Shown: one piece after another, positions 54,831 through 62,805 of the stretch | Layout: each line of letters opens with the position of its first letter | Numbering within the stretch: the stretch's first letter is position 1 | Source: Stappia taiwanensis | GTDB lineage: Bacteria > Pseudomonadota > Alphaproteobacteria > Rhizobiales > Stappiaceae | Assembly (NCBI RefSeq): GCF_014635285.1 | Contig: NZ_BMCR01000006.1 | Span: 124,001-188,000, forward strand | Direction of reading: 5' to 3' | DNA: 64,000 nt | Program-made: the position numbers and the translations under genes | The notes under the pieces: generated by a model | The model's input: the letters and a program-made list of their open reading frames with translations, nothing else | Told to the model about the DNA's origin: nothing | Databases searched by the model: none

Positions 54831-55739
54831 ATGGAAAGCCTGCGCCATCTGCTGCCCTCGGCCCGCGCGCTGATCGCCTTCGAGGCGGCCGGCCGGCTCG
54901 GCAGCTTTACCCGCGCGGCGGTGGAGCTGGGGCTCAGCCAGGCGGCGGTCAGTCTCGCGGTCAAGGGGCTGGAGGACAGTCTGGCGGTGCGGCTGTTTCA
55001 TCGTCGGCACCGGCAGGTGGAGCTGACGGAGGCGGGCGCCCGGTTCCACGCGGATGTGAGCCTGGGCCTTGGCCATATCCGCAAGGCGGCGGAAGAGCTG
55101 CGGGCGCTGGGCAGCGACCGGCATGTGACGCTGTTCGCCTCCACCGCCTTCGCCAGCTTCTGGATGCTGCCGCGTCTGGCGCAATTGCGCGAGGATCTGC
55201 CGGATATCGACTTGCGCATCCAGACCGGCGACCGGGATTTCGATCTGGCGGGAGAGAACATTCCGCTCGGGGTGCGTGCCGGCCCGGTCGGAGGCTTTGC
55301 GGCTTATGAGGCCGAGGTGCTGGCACCGGAGCGGATCGCGGCGGTGGCAAGCCCGGCCTATGTGGCCCGGTTCGGCCGGCCGGAGACGCCGGCGGAGGTG
55401 GCGTCCCAGCGGCTGATCCATCTGGAGGAGCCCTATCGCCCCTGCACCGACTGGGGCGACTGGTTCGCCAGTGTCGGCCTGCCGCGCCCGCCGCGCGCCA
55501 GCGGTCTGGTGATCAACGACTATGTGCTGGTGGTGCAGGCGGTGATGGAAGGGCAGGGCATCGCGCTCGGCTGGCAGCATCTGACCGACCGGCTGGTGCG
55601 GGCCGGTCTGTTGCTGCCGGTCGGCGGGCATGTGCTGGAGACGGACCAGACGTTTCAGCTCATCTGGCCGCGCGGGCGGGCGCTGGCACCGCCCGCTCTG
55701 CGGGTGCGCGACTGGCTGCTCGACCAGCGTGGCGGTTGA
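54831..55739 (+). CDS. LysR-family regulator, GcvA type
   Basis: 302-residue regulator. The helix-turn-helix is in RALIAFEAAGRLGSFTRAAVELGLSQAAVSLAVKGLED, typical of the GcvA branch. The effector domain has FASTAFASFWMLPRLAQL and LDWLLDQ-like ending. GcvA-type proteins often control glycine, betaine or one-carbon metabolism. Its position divergent from the MttB-like/DgcA-like pair (116-base gap) makes it their probable regulator. Confidence 0.93.
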   Translation: MESLRHLLPSARALIAFEAAGRLGSFTRAAVELGLSQAAVSLAVKGLEDSLAVRLFHRRHRQVELTEAGARFHADVSLGLGHIRKAAEELRALGSDRHVTLFASTAFASFWMLPRLAQLREDLPDIDLRIQTGDRDFDLAGENIPLGVRAGPVGGFAAYEAEVLAPERIAAVASPAYVARFGRPETPAEVASQRLIHLEEPYRPCTDWGDWFASVGLPRPPRASGLVINDYVLVVQAVMEGQGIALGWQHLTDRLVRAGLLLPVGGHVLETDQTFQLIWPRGRALAPPALRVRDWLLDQRGG

Positions 55740-55748
55740 CGAGGGCGC

Positions 55749-56762
55749 TCAGGCCGGGCGGGTGCCCAGTGCAAGCTTGGTCATGCCGGGGATCAGCGGC
55801 TCGACGCTGACACTTTCAAAGCCGGCGGCTTTCAACTGTGTTTCCAGCCAATCGTCGGCGAGCGAGCGGGCCTCGGGGGTGAAGGCGGTGTGCTGCAGCT
55901 GCCACAGCGCGGTGTTCTTCGGCCCGGCGCGGTCGCTGTCGACGATGAAGTCATGCACCATCAGCTGGCCGCCGGGCGCCAGATGCCGGAAGGCGCGTTC
56001 GATCAACCCCACATGGGTGTGGTCCGGCACGCCGGAGAGCAGATAGGACATCAGGATCGCGTCCTGTGCCTCCGGCCAGTCGGTTTCCAGCGCATTGCCT
56101 TCGCGATAGGCGATGCGGTCCGACAGCTCCGCCTTGTCGATGAAGGTGCGGCCGAGCGTCGCCACATTGGGGAAGTCGACGATGGTGGCGGAGAGCTCGG
56201 GGAAGGCCTCGCACAGGGTGATGGCGAAGGCGCCGGTGCCGCCACCCACATCGAGCAGCTTGCGCGCGCCGGACAGGTCGACCCGGCGGGCAAGGCCGAG
56301 AGCCGGGCCGAGCGATCCGGCGTGCTGGCTTTCGGAATAAAGCCGCGCCTCTTCGGGGTCGGAGAACCACTCCGCATAGGAGGCGGTCGCCTCCTCCGGC
56401 AGCTCGCCGGCCAGCGCCGGTTCGATCTGATCCATCAGCGGATACATCTGCTGATGGACCTGGAGGCGCAGGTAGTCGCTGAAATCGTATTTCGCGCCCT
56501 TCACCAGAAAGCGTTCGGCGGCGGGTGAGTTGCGGTACGCCCCGCCGTCCCGTTCGATCAGGCCCAGGGCGGCAAGCGCGGTCAGAAGCGTGCGGCACCG
56601 CTCCGCCGGAACGCCGATCTTCGCGGCCAGATCCTCGACCCTTGCCGGAGCCTGGGACAGATGCGTGAAGATGCCGAAGTGAAGCGCTGCGAATAATGCC
56701 TTTGAGGCCATGTATCCAAAAGCAATATCCGAGATTTCTTCCGCTTCTGTGAGAATCGGCAT
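55749..56762 (-). CDS. S-adenosylmethionine-dependent O-methyltransferase-like protein
   Basis: 337-residue methyltransferase with an N-terminal dimerisation/winged-helix domain (about 10-95: ALFAALHFGIFTHLS then IGVPAERCRTLLTALAALGLIERDGGAYRNS). A Rossmann SAM domain follows, with motif I LLDVGGGTGAFAITLC near residue 170. This layout fits the plant-COMT/acetylserotonin O-methyltransferase class; the catalytic His-type residue may lie in LMVHDFIVD. It is convergent with the LysR gene (9-base gap). The substrate is unknown. Its closeness to demethylation genes may be chance. Confidence 0.88.
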   Translation of the reverse strand: MPILTEAEEISDIAFGYMASKALFAALHFGIFTHLSQAPARVEDLAAKIGVPAERCRTLLTALAALGLIERDGGAYRNSPAAERFLVKGAKYDFSDYLRLQVHQQMYPLMDQIEPALAGELPEEATASYAEWFSDPEEARLYSESQHAGSLGPALGLARRVDLSGARKLLDVGGGTGAFAITLCEAFPELSATIVDFPNVATLGRTFIDKAELSDRIAYREGNALETDWPEAQDAILMSYLLSGVPDHTHVGLIERAFRHLAPGGQLMVHDFIVDSDRAGPKNTALWQLQHTAFTPEARSLADDWLETQLKAAGFESVSVEPLIPGMTKLALGTRPA

Positions 56763-57095
56763 CGGTTTGTCGTCTCCTTGTCATTATTCGCGCGCCGACG
56801 ACAAATAGTCGGCGTCGTTCTTGCTGCGCGAATTTTCTGTCTTGTCCGAATGCGGCAACGCATCGGAGGGGCGCATGGCGCGCCAAGGCGGGATGGATGG
56901 ACTTGTTAATACGTTTTGTCGCGAGAATCCACCTTGGTAAGGCTGCTGCGCAATATTGGTGCAACCGTCACCGGGCCGGCGCGGCCTGACCTGCCCACGC
57001 GCAAGCGCCGCCGGGCGCGGTGGCGCCGGGCGGTGCGGGGGCGTTGTCAGTGCAGTGAAGGAGGCTGAGGAAGGGGCTGGCTCAGCGGGTCGTGC
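56763..57095. other. Intergenic region between O-methyltransferase and puuD
   Basis: About 330 bases. It holds the O-methyltransferase promoter on the minus strand and the 3' flank of puuD. A short AT-rich patch occurs around 56895-56960. No gene, terminator with a T tract, or palindrome of note is seen. Confidence 0.5.
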
Positions 57096-58325
57096 TTAGC
57101 GGGTCGCGTCTTCGTACCAGGCGGCGAGCAGGCGCCGTTCGCTGTCTTCCAAATAGGTCAGGTTGGCCGGCGGCATGGCGCGGCTGCGGGCCGCCTGCAG
57201 GTAGATCTCGCGGGCATGGGCGGCGATGTCCGCATCGCTCTCCAGCACCACCCCCTTCGGCGGCACGATCATGCCTTCCCACACCGGCTCGCGCGCATGG
57301 CACATGGAGCAGCGGCCGAGCACGGTGTCGCGCACCTCGTCGAACCGGGCCTGGGTGACGAAGCGGCTTTGCTGCGGCGTCAGCCGGGCGCTGTCCTCAG
57401 GCTCGCCGGCCATCGGCTGCGGCAGGGCGGAGAGCCAGACGATGGCGGCGAACAGGGCCGCCGTTGCTGCCCAGGTCCACCAGGGCGAGCCTTTTCGCGC
57501 GTGCCGGGTATTGAAGAAATGGCGGATGGTGACGCCCATCAGGAACACCAGCGAGGCGATCAGCCAGTTGTACTGAACGGCGAAGGCCAGCGGGTAATGG
57601 TTGGACAGCATCAGGAAGATGACCGGCAGGGTCAGGTAGTTGTTGTGCAGCGAGCGCTGTTTGGCCTGGGCACCGAGGGCGGGATCGGGCGTCTTTCCGG
57701 CGATCAGCGCGGCCACCACCTTCTTCTGATTGGGGATGATGATCATGAAGACATTGGCCGACATGATCGTCGCGGTGAAGACGCCCAGATGCAGGAAGGC
57801 GGCGCGGCCGGTGAAGATCTGGGTGTAGCCCCAGGCCATGGCCACCAGCACGCCATAGAGCAGGAGCATCAGCCCGGTGGTGCTCTTTCCGGCGGGCGAC
57901 TTGCACAGGAGATCGTAGACGATCCAGCCAAGCGCGATGGAGGCGATCGAGACGGCGATGGCCACCGGCTGCGACATCTCCAGCACATTGGCGTCGATCA
58001 GATAAAGATCGGCGCCGGCATAGTAGACGACGGCCATCAGCGCGAAGCCGGACAGCCAGGTGGCGTAGCTCTCCCATTTGAACCAGGTCAGGTGCTCGGG
58101 CATCTCAGCCGGGGCGACCAGGTATTTGCGGATGTGGTAGAAGCCGCCGCCATGCACCTGCCATTCCTCGCCATGGGCGCCTTTCGGCAGGTCCGGCGCC
58201 TTGCGCAGGCCAAGGTCGAGGGCGATGAAATAGAAGGACGAGCCGATCCAGGCGATGGCCGTGATCACGTGCAGCCAGCGCAGCGCGAAGGAGAGCCAGT
58301 CCCAAGCCAATGCCATGTCGATCAT
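57096..58325 (-). CDS. puuD: Membrane urate oxidase PuuD with cytochrome c domain
   Basis: 409-residue protein that oxidises urate to 5-hydroxyisourate, passing electrons to the respiratory chain rather than to oxygen directly. The N-terminal part has about eight hydrophobic segments, with HVITAIAWIGSSFYFIALD near residue 20 and HNNYLTLPVIFLMLSNHYP (about 227-245) as family marks. A C-terminal cytochrome c domain carries the heme site CSMCH (339-343) and AMPPANLTYL with the likely Met ligand. The start is ATG 58325, with MALAW just after; a frame extension upstream lacks membrane features. It is divergent from a LysR gene in the urate cluster. Confidence 0.95.
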   Translation of the reverse strand: MIDMALAWDWLSFALRWLHVITAIAWIGSSFYFIALDLGLRKAPDLPKGAHGEEWQVHGGGFYHIRKYLVAPAEMPEHLTWFKWESYATWLSGFALMAVVYYAGADLYLIDANVLEMSQPVAIAVSIASIALGWIVYDLLCKSPAGKSTTGLMLLLYGVLVAMAWGYTQIFTGRAAFLHLGVFTATIMSANVFMIIIPNQKKVVAALIAGKTPDPALGAQAKQRSLHNNYLTLPVIFLMLSNHYPLAFAVQYNWLIASLVFLMGVTIRHFFNTRHARKGSPWWTWAATAALFAAIVWLSALPQPMAGEPEDSARLTPQQSRFVTQARFDEVRDTVLGRCSMCHAREPVWEGMIVPPKGVVLESDADIAAHAREIYLQAARSRAMPPANLTYLEDSERRLLAAWYEDATR

Positions 58326-58472
58326 TTTTGTCCGTTCTCTTCGCCCGATGTGTCCGGCTGCCAGCCCCGTGCGTGACCGGGAGCATGTCACGTTCGCCCC
58401 GGCGGTGCAGCCCATGCCGGCAAAGGTGGCACGGGGATGATTTGCAAAAAATGCGGTGCGTCCCCTAGCACT

Positions 58473-58489
58473 ATCAAAAATTTCTTGAA
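58473..58489. promoter_or_regulatory. Candidate LysR operator, puuD-LysR region
   Basis: ATCAAAAATTTCTTGAA. Read on the minus strand it is TTCAAGAAATTTTTGAT, matching 15 of 17 positions of the centre of the dyad at 59975-60001. It lies 17 bases before the LysR start, in the divergent puuD-LysR gap, a usual place for an autoregulatory site. Confidence 0.55.
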
Positions 58490-58506
58490 GATGGTACGGG
58501 GTTGCT

Positions 58507-59457
58507 ATGTCCTATGTGAACAATCTCAAGGTGTTCGTGCGGGTTGTCGAGCTGGGCAGCATGTCGGCTGCCGCCCGGGATCAGCGGGTGTCGCCGGCGG
58601 TGGTGTCGAGCCGTATCGGCGAGTTGGAAAAGCGGCTCGGGGTGCGCCTGTTCAACCGCACCACGCGCAAGCTGCAGCCGACCGAGCATGGGGCGATCTT
58701 CTACAAGGGCGCGGTGAAGATCCTCGACACCATCGCCGAGGCGGAAGCGGCGGTGGCGGATGTGGCGCGGGTGCCGCGCGGCTCGATCTTTGCCGCGGCG
58801 CCGCTGGGCATCGGCCGACGGCTGATCGCGCCGCTGATCCCGGAGTTCAAGGCGGCCTATCCGATGGTCGATGTGCGGTTGCGCCTGTCCGACCGCAAGC
58901 TTGATGTGATGGGCGAGGGGCTGGACATGGCCTTCGTGCTCGGCTCGCCGGAGGATTCCACCTTGCGGATGCGCCCCGTGCTCGATTGCGAGCGGGTGTT
59001 GTGCGCCGCGCCCGCCTATCTCGCCGCCCATGGGCACCCCTTGTGCGGCGAGGATCTGATCGCCGATGAGCATCATTGCCTGTTGTTGCGCTTTCCCGGG
59101 GCGAGCGAGTTTCAATGGCGGCTGGCAACCACTGAGGGGGTCAAAACCTTCGAGGTGTCCGGGCCGTTCGAATCCGACGATGGCGATGTGCTGACCGATT
59201 GGGCGCTCGCCGGCTGCGGCATCGTCAACAAGCCACTGTTCGAGGTTGCCGGGCATTTGCGCTCCGGCGCGCTGGTGGCGGTGTGCGAGCAAACGCCGCC
59301 GCCGCCGGTGCGCCTTGCCTGCCTCTACCCGCACAAGCGCTATCAGGATCCGAAGATCCGCCTGTTCATCGATTTCGTCACCGCGCGCTGCCGGCAGGGG
59401 CTGGAGGCGCTGCTGGCCGATCCGGACGCGCCTCCGGCTGAGCCAGCCAAAATCTAG
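58507..59457 (+). CDS. LysR-family regulator of the urate cluster
   Basis: 316-residue regulator. The winged helix reads LKVFVRVVELGSMSAAARDQRVSPAVVSSRIGELEKRLGVRLFNRTTRKL. The effector domain starts with GSIFAAAPLGIGRRLIAPLIPEF. It is embedded between puuD and hiuH, and its stop overlaps that of the convergent hiuH gene by four bases (CTAG). It probably controls puuD, hiuH and the puuE-uraD transcript through the repeated TTCAA-N7-TTGAA site. Urate or a product is the likely effector (inference). Confidence 0.93.
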   Translation: MSYVNNLKVFVRVVELGSMSAAARDQRVSPAVVSSRIGELEKRLGVRLFNRTTRKLQPTEHGAIFYKGAVKILDTIAEAEAAVADVARVPRGSIFAAAPLGIGRRLIAPLIPEFKAAYPMVDVRLRLSDRKLDVMGEGLDMAFVLGSPEDSTLRMRPVLDCERVLCAAPAYLAAHGHPLCGEDLIADEHHCLLLRFPGASEFQWRLATTEGVKTFEVSGPFESDDGDVLTDWALAGCGIVNKPLFEVAGHLRSGALVAVCEQTPPPPVRLACLYPHKRYQDPKIRLFIDFVTARCRQGLEALLADPDAPPAEPAKI

Positions 59458-59894
59458 CTGCCGCGATAGGTGGAATAGCCGAAGGGCGAGAGCAGCAGCG
59501 GCACGTGATGGTGCCGGGCGGGATCGCTGATGCCGAAGCGGATCGGCACGGCATCCAGAAAGGGCACGCCATCTTCTCCGATGAGCCCGGCGGCGGCGAG
59601 ATACGCCCCGGCATGAAACACCAGCTCATAGCTGCCCGCCGCCATCTGCTCCGGCGGCACCACCGGCGCATCGGTGCGTCCGTCCGCATTGGTCACGAGG
59701 TGTGTGAGCGGTTGCCGGGTGCCATCCGTGCCGAGCCGGAACACCTCGATGACAAGCCCTTCGGCGGGCACCCCGCGTGCGGTGTCGAGCACATGGGTGG
59801 TGACGCTGGCCCGTGTCCCGGCCCGTGTCCTGGCGTGTGTCCTGGCTGGTTTGCCGGTTTTGGGATTGGCTGGGGGAGTGGCGGCTTGGGTCAT
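59454..59894 (-). CDS. hiuH: 5-hydroxyisourate hydrolase
   Basis: 146-residue transthyretin-like enzyme that opens 5-hydroxyisourate to OHCU. It has THVLDTARGVPAEGL, ADGRTDAP and the family-defining C-terminus YSTYRGS, with HHHVPLLLSPFGYST. The start is ATG 59894. The first 30 residues (PPANPKTGKPARTHARTRAG) are an unusual basic, repeat-like extension without a clear signal-peptide hydrophobic core. The gene is divergent from puuE-uraD and convergent with LysR. It acts directly after PuuD. Confidence 0.96.
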   Translation of the reverse strand: MTQAATPPANPKTGKPARTHARTRAGTRASVTTHVLDTARGVPAEGLVIEVFRLGTDGTRQPLTHLVTNADGRTDAPVVPPEQMAAGSYELVFHAGAYLAAAGLIGEDGVPFLDAVPIRFGISDPARHHHVPLLLSPFGYSTYRGS

Positions 59895-59974
59895 GCGGGC
59901 CCCTTTACGTTTTGTGCTGCGGGGCGGCACTATCCCGGGTGAAGCCGTGCCGGCAAACAACCGGACGGCGCATA

Positions 59975-60001
59975 TCTCTTTCAAGAAAATTTTGAAAGAG
60001 A
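59975..60001. promoter_or_regulatory. Candidate LysR operator, hiuH-puuE region
   Basis: A 27-base dyad: 10-base arms TCTCTTTCAA (59975-59984) and TTGAAAGAGA (59992-60001) are exact complements around a 7-base spacer GAAAATT. Its centre is nearly repeated at 58473-58489. It sits in the divergent hiuH/puuE-uraD gap, fitting coordinate control of both transcripts. Confidence 0.65.
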
Positions 60002-60133
60002 GGGTGATTGTTCTGCATTACCACTATGAAGGTGCGGACCGATACATGGGGCCGGCGTGGCATGAGACATGGTGAAGCGCGGCCTTATCTATCGGTTCGT
60101 ATTCTGTCCTCATGATCGAAGGGAGACCGGACG

Positions 60134-61573
60134 GTGACCGCATCTGACGTTCCGCCGCGCTATTGCCGTGACATGCAAGGGTATGGGGCCACTCCGCCGG
60201 GGGCGGGCTGGCCGGGCAATGCGGCGATCGCCGTGCAGATCGTCGTCAATTACGAGGAGGGCGGGGAGAACGCCATCCTGCATGGCGATGCGGGCTCCGA
60301 AGCGTTCCTGTCGGAGATCGTCGGCGCCGCCTCCTGGCCGGGGCAGCGCCACTGGAACATGGAATCCATCTACGAATACGGCGCCCGCGCCGGCTTCTGG
60401 CGGCTGCACCGGATCCTGACCCAGCGCGGCATTCCGATCACCGTTTACGGAGTGGCGACGGCGCTCGCCCGCTCGCCTGCCCAGGTGGCGGCGATGCAGG
60501 CGGCGGATTGGGAGATCGCCTCGCACGGGCTGAAATGGATCGAATACAAGGACCATGACCGGGAGGCGGAGCTGGCGGACATGCACGCCGCCGTGCGGCT
60601 GCATGAGGAGGTGACCGGTGCGCGCCCTCGCGGCTGGTACACCGGGCGCTGTTCGGTCAACACGGTCGATCTGGCGACGGAAACCGGCCTGTTCGACTAT
60701 GTGGCCGACGCCTATGCGGATGATCTGCCCTACTGGCACGATCATGCGGGGCGACGGCAACTGATCGTGCCCTACACGCTCGATGCCAACGACATGCGCT
60801 TCGCCACCGCGCAAGGCTTCAACTCCGGCGATCAGTTCTTCGCCTATCTGAAGGACAGTTTCGACATGCTGCACGCCGAGGGCGTGGCGGGCGCGCCGAA
60901 GATGCTGTCCATCGGCCTGCATTGCCGGCTTGCCGGCCGGCCGGGCCGGGCCGCCGCCCTTGCCCGGTTTCTCGACTATGCGGCCGCGCAGGAGCGGGTC
61001 TGGTTCGCCCGCCGGATCGACATCGCCGAGCATTGGACCCGGCACCATCCGCCGCGCCCGCGGGAGGGGCGCCCGTCGCGTCTGGCGCGGGGCGCGTTCG
61101 TCGAGCGGTTCGGCGGGGTCTTCGAGCATTCGCCCTGGATCGCCGAGCGGGCCTTCGCGCTGGAACTCGGCCCGGCCCATGACACGGCGACCGGGCTGCA
61201 CAACGCGCTTTGCCGGATCTTCCGCAGTGCCAGCGAGGCGGAACGGCTCGGGGTCCTCACCGCCCATCCGGATCTTGCCGGGAAGCTGGCGGCGGCGCGC
61301 CGGCTGACGGCGGACTCCGCCCGCGAGCAGGCCGGCGCCGGGCTCGATGCGCTGACCGACGAAGAGCGCGCCCGGTTTCAGGAGCTCAACACCACTTACA
61401 CCGCCCGCTTCGGCTTTCCCTTCATCCTGGCGGTGAAGGGCCGCAGCAAGGACGAGATCCTTGCGAATTTCGAAGAGCGGATCGGCCATGACCGGGCGCA
61501 GGAGTTCCGCACCGCCTGCCAGCAGGTGGAGCGGATCGCCCTGTTGCGCCTTCAGGACATGCTGCCGGACTGA
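60134..61573 (+). CDS. puuE: Bifunctional allantoinase PuuE-OHCU decarboxylase UraD fusion
   Basis: 479-residue fusion. The first part (about 1-305) is the metal-independent polysaccharide-deacetylase-fold allantoinase PuuE. Its marks are RYCRDMQGYG, WNMESIYEYGARAGFWRL, SHGLKWIEYK and GWYTGRCSVNT. The second part (about 315-479) is OHCU decarboxylase, with HPDLAGKL, LNTTYTARFGFPFILAVKG and SKDEILANFEERI. It thus converts OHCU to (S)-allantoin and opens allantoin to allantoate, two consecutive steps. A GTG start at 60134 is used, with GGGAG 8 bases before it. It is followed by allantoicase on the same strand. Confidence 0.95.
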   Translation: MTASDVPPRYCRDMQGYGATPPGAGWPGNAAIAVQIVVNYEEGGENAILHGDAGSEAFLSEIVGAASWPGQRHWNMESIYEYGARAGFWRLHRILTQRGIPITVYGVATALARSPAQVAAMQAADWEIASHGLKWIEYKDHDREAELADMHAAVRLHEEVTGARPRGWYTGRCSVNTVDLATETGLFDYVADAYADDLPYWHDHAGRRQLIVPYTLDANDMRFATAQGFNSGDQFFAYLKDSFDMLHAEGVAGAPKMLSIGLHCRLAGRPGRAAALARFLDYAAAQERVWFARRIDIAEHWTRHHPPRPREGRPSRLARGAFVERFGGVFEHSPWIAERAFALELGPAHDTATGLHNALCRIFRSASEAERLGVLTAHPDLAGKLAAARRLTADSAREQAGAGLDALTDEERARFQELNTTYTARFGFPFILAVKGRSKDEILANFEERIGHDRAQEFRTACQQVERIALLRLQDMLPD

Positions 61574-61650
61574 CGCTTCGGCGCGTTTCGTTCCCGCAGG
61601 CCGGCTGCCGGCCCTGTGTCGTTTCCATCGTGTTTCGCCAAGGAGCCTTC

Positions 61651-62667
61651 ATGAGCGTTTCTTCCTCCGACAACCGTCCGGCCTTCACCCGGACCGATGT
61701 CAATCTCGCCTCCGCCGGGCTCGGCGCGCGGGTCGTCTCCGTGACCGACGATTTCTTCGCCGCCGCCGATCGGATGCTCGCCGATACCGAGGCGGTGTTC
61801 ATCGCCGACAAGTTCGACGACAACGGCAAATGGATGGATGGCTGGGAATCGCGCCGGCGGCGCGGCCCGGGGCATGATCACGCGGTGGTGCGGCTGGCGG
61901 TGCCTGGTCGAATTTCAGGCTTCGACGTGGATACCGCCCATTTTACAGGCAATTACCCGCCCGCCTGCCGCATCGAGGCGTGCCGGGTTTCGGGCGAGCC
62001 GGATGCGGCGACGGTCTGGACGGAGCTGGTGGCCATGTCGCCGCTCGGGCCCAGCGCGCAGCACTTCTTTGCCTGCGGTTCCGATGCGCTGTGGAGCCAT
62101 GTCCGCCTGCATATCCATCCCGATGGCGGGGTGGCGCGCTTCAGGGTCTATGGCCGGCCGGAGCTGGACCGCAACACTTTGGGAAGCGGCGAGATCGACC
62201 TGGCCTCGGCGCTCAGCGGCGGGCGGATCGTCGCCTTTTCCAACGCCCATTACGGCTCCTATCACCGGCTGCTGGTGCCCGGGCGCGGGATCAACATGGG
62301 CGATGGCTGGGAGACCCGGCGCCGGCGCGAGCCGGGAAATGACTGGATCATCGTTGCGCTGGGCGCGCGCGGCACCATCGGCCGGGCGCTGGTCGATACC
62401 GCGCATTTCAAGGGTAATTTCCCGGAGAGCTTCTCCCTGCAAGGGGCCGATCTCGGCGCGCTCGGCGGCGATTTGCGCGATGCGGTGGTGACCTCGTCGA
62501 TGTTCTGGCCGGAGCTGATCGCCCGCACGCCGCTGTCCGCCGATGCCGAGCATGCGGTCGGTCCGGAAGCAGTGACTTCCGCCGGACCGGTGACCCATGT
62601 GCGGCTCAACATCTACCCCGACGGGGGCGTCAGCCGGCTGCGCCTGTTCGGCACGCTGGCGGACTGA
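61651..62667 (+). CDS. alc: Allantoicase
   Basis: 338-residue enzyme that splits allantoate into ureidoglycolate and urea. Two tandem jelly-roll repeats are visible, each with a ...MDGWESRRRRGPGHD / MGDGWETRRRREPGND segment followed by DTAHFTGNYPP / DTAHFKGNFPE. The start ATG at 61651 is preceded by AAGGAG. It lies 77 bases after puuE-uraD in the same direction. Ureidoglycolate lyase and urease are not in the window, so the final steps are encoded elsewhere. Confidence 0.96.
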   Translation: MSVSSSDNRPAFTRTDVNLASAGLGARVVSVTDDFFAAADRMLADTEAVFIADKFDDNGKWMDGWESRRRRGPGHDHAVVRLAVPGRISGFDVDTAHFTGNYPPACRIEACRVSGEPDAATVWTELVAMSPLGPSAQHFFACGSDALWSHVRLHIHPDGGVARFRVYGRPELDRNTLGSGEIDLASALSGGRIVAFSNAHYGSYHRLLVPGRGINMGDGWETRRRREPGNDWIIVALGARGTIGRALVDTAHFKGNFPESFSLQGADLGALGGDLRDAVVTSSMFWPELIARTPLSADAEHAVGPEAVTSAGPVTHVRLNIYPDGGVSRLRLFGTLAD

Positions 62668-62805
62668 GCCGGCTGCCCGATTGAGAGTTTCCGGTGACCG
62701 GCATCGCGCGGAGGACGCGAACAAAAAGCCGGCACCGGATTTGCTTGGAACGAAAAAACAACAAGGCGGAACCGCCACGCACCTTCCAGAAGGAGACAGA
62801 TACAA

